Positions 1-10,074 of a stretch of 64,000 nt of DNA are shown piece by piece. The translations under genes were made by a program, and so were the position numbers. The stretch spans positions 25,122,701-25,186,700 of the forward strand of contig NC_069136.1 of assembly GCF_026914265.1 (NCBI RefSeq), in the 5' to 3' direction. The notes beneath the pieces are model-generated. The model saw only the letters and a program-made list of their open reading frames with translations, was not told the DNA's origin and did not search any database. This DNA is from Mya arenaria. Taxonomy: Eukaryota; Mollusca; Bivalvia; Myida; Myidae. The stretch's first letter is position 1; each line of letters starts with the position of its first letter.

Positions 1-72
1 TATTAAAAAAAAAAATCCTCCAATAACCGCTGAATGTATTCAGTTGTTTATTTAGAATTGTTTTTCCCCCAG

Positions 73-2900
73 AAGATATCCTTTCGGTCAATGTAGTTGA
101 TGATATGGCTGCCATTGATGTGTCACTGGCGTCCTTGCACATAGCTGAAATGCAGGTAATTATTTATGCTATTTTGAGATATATCATTTTAATGTTTCAA
201 ACATTTTTGCCTCTGGTGTAGTGAAAATATCCTAATAATTTCCAATTTCTATTATATATTTGTAATATTTGAGCAAGATAAACGACTTAAGAAATTCATT
301 ATTTCAGGAAGATGACATAATTGCATCAGTTTCACAAACTATAGACAACTTGTCAGAAGAATCACATGATGATGGTGCAGAACGCATATATAATGTGTCA
401 GATATGAATATCAGTATCATTGATTTACCAGTAAAGGGTACTGCCACATATGGAAAAGATACTCTTGAGGACTCGTTCATTTTACAAGTTCTAGGTGACT
501 ATGATGATGCTGATGTACCTGAAAATGATGATGATGTGAAAGAAAGAGATTCACATCATTTGGAAGAAACACTCCATGATTTTGGGTTTCGGCAGAATGA
601 AGCTCCTGCATTTTTGACTAAACATCCACCACCTGCAATTGGAATAGATGATGAAATTAAGAAACAGAAAGAAGTTCTCGATGATGTTTTAGTGAAGACA
701 GACAGTGAAGAGAGAACTGACAAAATAATCTTTGCTCCAGACCACAAGATTGCTGCCAATCTATTTAAGTTAAGAGAAAGTCAGAAGAAGAATGAGCTAT
801 TTTTACCAGAGTCTCCCTCGCTGCATCTGAGAAAATCTAAACTCACTATTTTGTGCAGTGCATATAAGGATGCAGGCATTCTTCATATACTGAAATACAT
901 GCGGGATGAGGAGTTTCAAGAGTGGAAAATTGGAGCATATTGAAATGGCAACTAAGTACATAAGAAGGCTCTCAACTGCTCTCCACATTGTTTTATTCAT
1001 CCGTTATCTCCAAACACTCCCAACTGAACGAAAAGAAGCAATGAAAACGCGTATTCTACAAAACAGCTTAGATGAAAATGACCATGTGGAATTTGAGAAA
1101 TTTCTTTTGGATGGACGTTTAAGAAATGGGACATTTTCATTGCACTATGATATGATGAGTCATTGTGATATTGTCAGTGCAATAGCCTTTGCAGAGAGAC
1201 TGGGAGGAGAGACTGGATACACACTTTGCTCTTTAGCACCCCTGTGGAAGGAAGCAAAGTTAATCTTGCTCTTGATACCCAGAGGGAGATGGGCCATAAA
1301 CATGCTCTGAAAGCTTTCCGCTCTAGGTCCACCATGCCTTCAATTGTACCTAGAATGTCGCTTCTAGACACGATGAATGAAGTCCATGAAACAATCACAT
1401 CACAAAGAAAGGGCATACAACGAAGACTGTACAGAAAACACAAGCAGAACTGCTGGGAGTAAAGTCGTCAGACACTGATATCCGTTATGTAAAGAGAATT
1501 GTGAGTCTAATTCTCCGTCAGGGTGGAATATCTTTGACTGAAGATACCAATGTGTACATTGTATATGATGCAAGGAAAGTAGTGCTTCCAGATTCCATCT
1601 TAGACATGAAAACTGAAGAGATCGGTGCATATTTAATCAAACGTCATTTAGCAAGTTACGGTTTGTTTGGTTGTTCAAAATCGGACAAGCCACACATTGA
1701 ATCAGTACATGGCCCGAAGGAGCTTCTTCAAAAAGTAAAAGCATCAAAAGGAGTAACAATCAAAAGAACAGCGATTAAGCGGCCAGACACAAATAAAACA
1801 CTAAGAGAAAAGAAAGAAGAGAATCGCGTTAAAGATATAACGCGGGAAATGAAAAAAAATGACTGCTTATCATCTGTATCAGAAAGATATTCTCCTGAAA
1901 AATTGCCAGCATGTCGAAAACATCAATAGAGAAAACTGTGAAAAATAGTTTGAGTCGAAAGATCTTATTCATCTGAACAAGAAGGCTTTTCCAAAAGATT
2001 TGACGCAGTCAGCTTCTGTTGCTACAATTGAGTTTGCAGGTGTCAAATTCAAAACAAGTTCGACATCAGGCACACAGTACCTGAAGTATGTTGAAAATGC
2101 TGTTCTCATGAAAACGAAAATAAGTTTTCCAAAAATTCGCAACATTGTTGTTTGTGAAGAAAAGTACAAGTTCACACCGGATGTCTTTAAATCTGCAACA
2201 AGGGAACAACGACAAACAAAACCTGACTTTAGCATCACCCATTTGAAAACAGGTGAAGATATTCTGAGCACACATAAGTTTGCCAAGAAGACAATAACAA
2301 CATCAGCGGAAGGAAAACAATTGATAAGTACATACCTGGCTAAACATGTTGGTAAAATTCAGATACCTGCAAGTATAACAGTTGACATCGACAGTGAATT
2401 ACATGTATCAAAATTTTCCTGTGAAAGGGGTACATGTTTGCATCCAAACAGTGTATACACAAACCCAGTAAGAGCTGTTTTTTTCACCAAATCTGCCAAC
2501 AAAAACTGAAGTATTAAAAGTACATGTTCGGCAAACAAAAGGAGAAGCATAAAGGGCACAAATAGACTGCCTGATGCACTACAGACATTTGCTTAATGAG
2601 AATGAATCTGCTGTGAGCATTGTTACTTCTGGTGACATAGACGCTGTTGTTCTACACATGTTTGCAGTATCCTCTCATTGGCCACGTGATGAAGAGCAAT
2701 TATTCACCAAAAAGGTTTACGTCGTATTAAAGAAGCCTGGAAATGTTTATCACATATACAACATCACCGAAATTTTGTCATTCATTGAAATGACAAAGTT
2801 AGCACTGGTTCTGAGCATGGGTGGGAATGACTTCTTACCCAAATTCCATGGTATCTCTCACAAGAAAACAGTTGACTTGCTGCCCTTGTTTCAAGAGTAA
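73..2900 (+). pseudogene. Decayed multi-exon copy of a PIN/FEN-like nuclease family gene
   Basis: Coding similarity runs through several broken frames. A short exon (73-155) has a CCCCCAG acceptor and a GTAATT donor. It splices in frame to an exon starting at 308 after ATTTCAG, so this is not an intronless retrocopy. The next 212 codons are open to 943. The reading then jumps frame near 930, 1220, 1445 and 1930, and has an in-frame stop near 2550. The C-terminal part (2000-2900) has the landmarks VTSGDIDAV and MGGNDFLPK. Acidic residues in such contexts are typical of PIN/FEN-1-like nuclease folds; that assignment is an inference from motif style. I recognise this as a dispersed family in mollusc genomes but cannot name it. 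The 5' part lies outside the window. With five disruptions it cannot make the full protein. Confidence 0.6.
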
Positions 2901-3310
2901 ACTTTACATAATTATCAGATTTTAACATTTTGGCCATTTTGTTGTTGTGGTTGTTGTTGTTGTTGTTCATCAATCATGACCCCTTGTTGTATTTTTGTAG
3001 ATGGTCACCCAATGAAGCTTCTTATAAAGTTTCATTGAATTTGGACTGGTAGTTCAGAGGAGATGTTTTTTTTAAAGCAAAACAGGAAGTCGGCCATTTT
3101 GTTGTTGTTTTTGTTGATCAATCGTGACCCCTTGTTGTAGTTTTGTAGATGGTCACCCAAGAAAGCTTCCTGTGAAGTTTCATCGAATTTAGCCAGGTAG
3201 TTTCAGAGGAGAAGTTTTTAAGCAATTGTTGACAGACGGACGGACGGACGGACGGATTGACGGACAGACGCCGGACAAAGACCGATCACAATAGCTCACC
3301 TTGAGCACTT
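2901..3310 (+). repeat. Two-unit tandem repeat element ending in GACGGACG run
   Basis: Two diverged units of about 130 bp share TTTTGTAGATGGTCACCCAA, AAGTTTCAT and GTAGTTTCAGAGGAGA. They are followed by (GACG)n and the tail CACAATAGCTCACCTTGAGC. This layout is a common non-autonomous repeat type in bivalves; the class is inferred. It abuts the end of the PIN-like pseudogene and carries no ORF of its own. Confidence 0.65.
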
Positions 3311-3311
3311 C

Positions 3312-3419
3312 AAAACTTTTTTATATTTCTGGTATTATTACATCAATATTTTGTCAAAAATATTTCATTTTTGACAAAATATTGATGTTATAATACCAGA
3401 AATATAAAAAAAAGTTTTG
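3312..3419. repeat. Near-perfect hairpin, arms about 48 bp
   Basis: The left arm AAAACTTTTTTATATTTCTG reads back as the right arm (CAGAAATATAAAAAAAAGTTTT), and the match continues through ATTACATCAATATTTTGTCAAAAA to a loop of a few bases. It is probably a small foldback MITE. No clear target duplication was seen. Confidence 0.75.
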
Positions 3420-4996
3420 TTTACAAGTATAAAACGCACTCATGATGTTATAACGTCATCACAATAATAGTTATGTTCACATCATACACAGCCACTAATT
3501 TGTTTATGTTTAAATCCAGTTCAACAATTGATCTGCGTTTATAATATAATGTATTTATGCATCTAATATTAAGTTATCATGCAGGTACGGTTTTTTAGCA
3601 GGCTTCGTATGTCGTAAATAGTGAAAGGAAATAGAATCTGTAATGCAAAATTCTTTGTAAATATGTAACAGGGTGATAATTGACCGCTCCGTAAGCGGCA
3701 TAGACTGCGCTATGTTTCAAAAAAATAGTAAAGAAAATGAAAAGTTATCATTGTTTTAAATCTTCAATCGAAGCAAAATATTGCCTTCCGACGTAGCATT
3801 TATGACGCAATTTATCACGTGATATACACACACTGATTTTATTGACGTAGATACAAATTATCAGCATTGATTCCATCCTAACCTGTTTCAATACAGCATG
3901 TTAATACTCGTATAACATAATATTAATGTTTTAATCTGATGTTTGATGATGATATATGATGAATAAGATAATTATGTTTAAACTATTGACCCAAATAAGG
4001 ACCAACACTCATGCTTTTAATTAAGACGTTTAACTATTAAAATTTAAATATATCAGAAATAATTCTTACTTGTATAGCCCCGAAAAAGGACCGCACAACT
4101 TGCCCAAACTCAACGTAGTTTCTATTTGAGTGGTATTTCCTTTTATGTCGGAATTCCACATTTTCTGTTTTAATCCTAATGAGTAATACAGGAAGTAATG
4201 TCGATCTATCATGCACAATTATCGTTAGCACGTATCTGCAAATACACAACTCAAACCCCGTTCAAGATTTTCAAATGAAACTTGATACACTTAATATATT
4301 CAAATAAAACATTATGCACATGTTGTCATACACAATGCACACATGTATAGCAAGTCCATTGCTCCGGCTTTTAATAAATATATACAAAGCCTCATTTGAC
4401 TGAAACAACAACAGACGAGCGTTGGCATGCAATTCGCGGCACTCTTGTTTATTCCAAGGTCCAAATTCTGGTCTCCATGGAATGACCTAGTACAGGGCAG
4501 TCTGTAGAAATATCAAGTACGTAGACCTAAATGTAAGTCTATTGATACTTACAGTTTATACTGTACAGAGACTTAACAAGTTAGATCCCTTTAGACATAT
4601 GATGCATGCTGTTCTGTAGATTTGACCTGCCACTGGTCTTCGGGTCCCTGACTTACTTTGTACATTATAATATATATTAATGCATTATTCTGTCACAACA
4701 TTATACATCATTATGTCTAAACTGTGAACTTGATTGCAACGTAGTTTAAAAATCATGGTTGAGAATCTAAAATTATGACTCAAGTTATTTGCCCTTGTTT
4801 TAATTTCTCTGTTTAATCTCACTGATTGTTGTTGTAAATTATGAATGTCAGCTCAAGCCCTTCAAAGAGAGAGAAATAATTATTCCGTTGAATCTTTGGT
4901 GTATACCTGAAACCTGGCCAAATTAAGAGATTGAAATTAAGAAAAAACATAATCATAGAATTATCATTATTTTTTCTCCTTTAAGCCTAGATCTCA
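3420..4996. other. Non-coding, nothing recognised
   Basis: AT-rich sequence with no conserved reading frame. The only ORF longer than 60 codons (4037-4249, minus) has no recognisable motif. Confidence 0.5.
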
Positions 4997-5620
4997 ATGT
5001 CCCGGTTTGGCGCCCCGGTACGTCCCGGATGATGGTCCGGGGTACAACGTGTTAAACCGGGAAGACTTCCGTGGCGGCACCGAAGTACATCGGGATGATC
5101 CGTGATGAACCGGCTGACCGTCCCGGATGTTTATTTTTTTTATTTTTGGAACAACCGTGAGGAACAGCAAGAACCGGTGTTCATCATGTCCGACACAACG
5201 CCGATAAATGCCGGCGCAGTACCGGGTTTCTTCCGTAGCTCTATCGTTGCTCTTCCGTGATAGTCCGTGGTAATCCGGGGCGGTTTGGGAATACTTCACT
5301 CACAGTAGACATACCGTGAGCCCCGGAGTTAAGCCGGAAAAAGTCCGGCGTTTGCCGGTAATGTCCCGTTTTGCCCCTATTGAGTTAGGGACCTACACGA
5401 TCTAAGCCGGTTTAGCAGAAGGTATGAAACGGTGTGTGCCGGCATGCTGTTGGTTGAGGCCGGTAGACTCTCTTTTCATTACGGACTGGCTCGGACTGTC
5501 AGTGTTTATGCCGGATCATCACGTTTCCACGACGGTATTGCAGACGGCAAAGTTTCGATCAGACAGGGTGTAGTTACGGTTAGTCCCGGATAATTCTCCG
5601 TGTGTATAAGTTGGGACCCT
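4997..5620. repeat. CCGG-dense GC-rich island A
   Basis: About twenty CCGG tetramers plus many CCGT/ACGG variants occur in roughly 620 bp of otherwise AT-rich DNA. They are often 10-30 bp apart with non-repeating sequence between them. It reads as a degenerate short-motif repeat rather than a gene. The long minus-strand ORF inside it is rich in R, G, P and S, as expected from composition. Confidence 0.6.
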
Positions 5621-5639
5621 CGATCATCAGCAAGATGAT

Positions 5640-5905
5640 TCAAAGGATACAGACCGAGTTGGTAGACTGTTATCTACAGTTAGCCATCAGCAGACAGCTT
5701 GCACCTTAGTGAATGCAAGGGGTCAGTTATGACACATCAGACGATACCCACGAAGACACATAAAAAGACAGTCTGGGTTCTTTCTTGGTTACAGAGGAGA
5801 TTTCAATTCGGGCATTACTCCAGACTTCTAGACGAACTACGGATTAAAGATGAGCGATCGTTCCGAAACTTCACTCGGGTTGATCCTAGGATGTTCCAAA
5901 AATGA
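5640..5905 (+). pseudogene. PIF/Harbinger transposase-like N-terminal fragment
   Basis: The peptide at about 5780-5905 reads RRFQFGHYSRLLDELRIKD, then a run with SFRNFTRVDP and MF, and stops at 5906. A block of the form RRxFGxYxxLxxELRxxDxxSFxNFxRxxPxMF is characteristic of the start of Harbinger (HARBI1-like) transposases. The DDE catalytic region that should follow is absent, so this is a truncated remnant. It lies directly downstream of CCGG island A. Confidence 0.55.
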
Positions 5906-6869
5906 ACAAATATTGGAACAAGTATTAACAAAAACCGTTCGTTATTATATTCATGCGTACATTACAAAAAGTAAGATGAATTAGAGCATTGAAAACAGCG
6001 ATAACATCAACAAGTTTTTCAGGCTATACGGGCAATCTAACATTGTTAAATGTTTGTTTTTCAATAATATAACTTAAAGGATAATCGTAAACAATTAAAT
6101 AGCAAAATTGTAAGTAGCATTATATACATTAGGATTACATCATGGTACATTAATGTGTAGTTGGTCAAATGTTATATTTAATCTAGCTCGATAGGAAAAA
6201 TCTTTAAAAAGTATTGCTTAATTATAGGGGTCTTATATTTATCATGTAATTTAAATACTTCTAGATTTTGCTGATATTATCAGAAATAGTAGCATACAAA
6301 GACATTGTTGATCCCATGGTTGGGCCAATCCCTACCTACAGGTAACTATCGAAACCTCTGCGCGACCAGTCCTGACAATATCAGCACCTACTACTGGAAT
6401 GAAAGGTAAGAATGATAATTTAAAGTGCCATCTCGTAACACCTAAACAAAGTACTTGCCGAAAAATAAAACACAAGAAGGTGTATGTGACCGACAGATGT
6501 TATGTAAAATTGAAACAATCATAAATAGATATTAGTCATAGTTATTTAATATGATTATTTTTTATCGTATTCAAAATGTCCGCTGAAATCTTTTCTGGTA
6601 TTTGAATGCCATATCTTGTCAAGTGGATGTAGGCCATGCCACTGAAAACGAAACTCCTTTACCGTTGATACAAAGGATAAAATATATTCAGTGAAACATC
6701 TTATAATTCTCTTCTTTTTTTAAGTTTTTTAAAGCAATAAAATATTATTTTTACATTGAGCATTTACAAGAGGGACCTGTCCAGATGCGGATCAGCCTTC
6801 TAAAGATTCCAGGTAGTTTTGAGGGCACCTTACTTCTTTTAGGAGACTGTTCAATACCTGACTGGCCTC
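5906..6869. other. Non-coding, nothing recognised
   Basis: AT-rich sequence without a supported gene, RNA or repeat boundary. Confidence 0.45.
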
Positions 6870-7690
6870 AAAGCGGAAAGAGTTGTTCCCATACTTAGAT
6901 GTTCTTACTGATGGCACATCTACACAGTTCATATCTGAGTTTAAAAGTACACATCTTAAAAGCTACAAGGTTTTGAAAATATTCTGGTGAGATAGCATAC
7001 AGACATTTGTAAGTTTCAATATCGATGTTTCTTATCCTTCTCAGATGTAATGTTGGCAATTGAACTCTATGAAGAAGGTTTTCGTAGGTTGACGTGTAAT
7101 CGTTCAAAACAATTTTTAAAGCTCTGTATTGATTTTTTTTCTAATATTTCTGTGTTGGTCTTGCTACAAAAATGCCAAACGGCAGGGAAGTAGTTGAAAT
7201 TGGATCGGATAAAAGATTTAAAGATAATGAGCTTACTATTGGTTGTCAAGAATTTGCTTAGTCTTTGAAGGATATTCAGTTGCGTAGCTGGTTTTTTGAA
7301 CTTTTTAGAAATATGGGCATCAACATTTAATAAACTATCTACCTCAACCCCTAAAAGTTTAACTTGCTATTCACAAACAATGGTGTGATTAAGTGTATTG
7401 AATTGTATTATTTCCTTAATAGACTTTGAGCCAACTTAAATTGCTTGAAATTTGTCAGGCTTTGCCTGCATTTGATTGGAAGCAAACCAGATTATCAAAA
7501 TGTTACTTTCTTCTTCAAGACTTGTCTTAACAACATCAGGATTTTTATCACACAGAGAAAGAGTATTGTCATCTGCAAAATTATACAAAGCTGCATTATT
7601 GATGAAGTAGAAAAAGTTATTGAGGAAGATGTTGAAGACTTAAGGCGCTAATATTGATCCTTGTGGCACGCCTTCCAGGATGGAGTCTCA
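6870..7690 (-). mobile_element. Decayed LINE reverse-transcriptase remnant
   Basis: Reading the minus strand from 7690 downward: GVPQGSILAP (the RT motif before the palm), then after a stop YNFADDNTLSL, a variant of the YADD catalytic motif. Further on come SFIRSNFNYFPAVWHFC and ENLLHRVQLPTLHLRRIRN, the usual C-terminal tail of Jockey/CR1/L2-like non-LTR retrotransposons. Several stops and frame changes break it, and the 5' portion is missing. Confidence 0.8.
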
Positions 7691-8415
7691 CTCACTGGTA
7701 ATTTGACCAAGTTTGACACGTTGTTTTCTGTTTGTAATATAGATGTGCATAAGTTTACAAACTTTTAAAGTGTTTTGACAGGAATGATTTGTTTGGGAGG
7801 AATCAAAATCTTTACTTGTTTTAATTTAACCTGTCAATGTATATCTTTATCGGTGATCGGGGTGAAATGAAAGTCAAGACTAGGGTGTTTGCATCGAATA
7901 CCCAAACAAAATACATAGTACATGAAGTCTATTGAGCCAGATCTTAAAATGGCCATCACTTGGCGATACCTAGCCAGATGAGACAATTACCACTCACTTG
8001 TGTACGCATTCAGGGTGCCTTACAATAACATCTCCAACTTCATTCCCGAGGTGAGTAATATAAAAAATATGATTTAATTTCATTTAGTGTATCGTATTAA
8101 TAGTGTAATAGTGTGATTAAATGGGTCGCAAGTGGGTTCTTGGTCTTGTCACCTTCTGGCGCTTTGTTCTGTCGATGCTGCGTCGGTACATTAATGGTGA
8201 TTTACGCTCAGGTGAATACTTTCCCAGGGGTGGAGGTGTTGGCTAACAAATCGATTCGTCATCGGACGTTGGACGCATGGTGCCATCTAGTGCATTCTTT
8301 ATCACACTTTTTCTAACAGGCGGGTCGTTCTTTAGTATGAATTTTAAGATGCTACTATAGATGCTTCTTATTCGACGGACGATAAAACAACTGATGCTAA
8401 TATATGCCTGTCTCT

Positions 8416-8417
<2 letters not shown>
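7691..8417. other. Non-coding, nothing recognised
   Basis: No conserved frame or repeat boundary was recognised. Confidence 0.4.

Positions 8418-8466
<49 letters not shown>
8418..8466. repeat. (TA)n microsatellite
   Basis: An uninterrupted TA run of about 24 units sits immediately left of CCGG island B. Confidence 0.95.
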
Positions 8467-8470
<4 letters not shown>

Positions 8471-8860
8471 CCGGTTACAACCGGGTGACATTGGAAGACA
8501 TCGTGGCTTGACCGGCGCACGACCGGGGATCTACCGAGTCGGACCGGCAGGGCCGGACATGATCGGGGCGTCACCGGCTGGTACCGGGGCACGACCTGGG
8601 TAACATCAGGTGGACCGGGAAAATCACCGGCGCGACACCGTAAATCCACCGTGCCAGACCGGGGTAAACCGGGACAAACGGGGGCATTCAGATTATAAAC
8701 CGGGGCACTCCGGGACAGCAACGCGAATATGAGAATGCAATTTTCTTTAGGGGGAAATGTCCCGGATCATCGCGGATTCGACCGATATACCGGCTAGTTT
8801 TCGACGGAAGATACCATGACCAGAACCGGGACAGTGAAAACAAGGCTTTAGAGTTTAGAC
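8467..8860. repeat. CCGG-dense GC-rich island B
   Basis: About seventeen CCGG tetramers lie in under 400 bp, most in the context ACCGG(G/C), commonly 9-12 or about 20 bp apart. Between them the sequence differs, so this is a very degenerate motif array or a selected/mutationally shaped site cluster. It resembles island A at 4997-5620 in motif but not in an alignable order. Confidence 0.65.
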
Positions 8861-10074
8861 AGACCGTACTCAGTCGAAATACTATGATCATAAACATTGC
8901 CACCTAGTTGGTAAAGATTGGATTAAAAAATGCTCAAGTCAGAGAGAGGAAAGAGACTTTAAGACACATCAAGGGGCAAAATTCGAGTAAATAATGTGAT
9001 ATGTCTGTTAATCAAGCTCAGCTGGTATACTTTGCCCATGAACATTGTAGCCTAGTATGAAAACAATTGGATAACAAATGTCAAGGTTTAATAGAGAACA
9101 TTAACAAGTACATATGGTCAATTTTTGACAAGGATTGGACAACAAATGTTTGCATAAAAGAAAGATCAAGGTGAATTGGGTGAATTTTTAATAGGACATT
9201 ACAAATACTAAACATGAAATGTGAGGGCTCAGACGACGCCAGACAACATGGTGCCTTTAAGTCGGCCATGCTACGCAAGTGACACAGACATAAATTTACA
9301 TTTATTCTGGTACAATAAAGTAAATTTCATTTCACCTTTTATCACTTCTGTACAAAAACATTAAGTTTAGCTGATGTAGAATATACAATAGGAGCTACTG
9401 TTTGCAAATAAACTCACCAAACCACTTACTCGTTAAACAGTCTATAAAAGCACGATCAAAATTACGTTTTGCAACGAAGAGAATCAATTCAATGTATGTC
9501 TATTTGTAACGTTCAGAAAGCGATTTCGAACTGTAAATTTGCGGCACTACAAAAATAATAAACTACGGCTTCGCTTTACGGTTGATGTAAAATAATTCAA
9601 ACAGTATGGATCCTTTGCGGGGGTGTATGAGCCTACTCCTTGGCAGGCAGTTTCAAGCGCTTAAACACTAATGTTCGAGGTTGATTGACAGGCTATAGAT
9701 GTTGCTCTTGATTCGAAATTCACTTCGTAGATTAAGGCGGCCGTCATTCAATGCTCAAAAATCTTCAAATGCGAAGTTCATTCAATGCTCCTAAACCTTC
9801 AAATGCTAAGTTCATTTGCAGACTGTAGAATAAAAAAATGACTATATACCATAGAACGTTGCCTAATAATTCAACGGTACAAAAAAAACACAATATTTTA
9901 ACAACACAATATTATTGTATTTTATGAAAGTCACGGATGAACTGTTTAACTTTCAATAGATAAATGTATACACGAATAAGTGGCATGTTTATATAAAGCA
10001 AGTAGTGATAATCCATTTCCGAGGTACTTTCATCTTGGCAGCCTAATACAAATCCGTTCACGTTTATGGAGGCA
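8861..10074. other. Downstream flank of the ROCO gene
   Basis: Non-coding. It contains one 35-bp direct repeat (9744-9778 and 9779-9813, unit starting CATTCAATGCTC). The nearest minus-strand AATAAA seen is near 9300-9305, about 770 bases past the stop codon; it is only a weak candidate for the 3' end. Confidence 0.4.

Noticed and set aside
4994..5299. 101-codon minus-strand ORF in CCGG island A
   Set aside because: Composition-driven, no recognisable domain, and no splice context.
8467..8721. ORFs in the CCGG island (minus 84 aa, plus 80 aa)
   Set aside because: Pro/Arg/Gly-rich reading produced by CCGG composition and the (TA)n tract; no motif.
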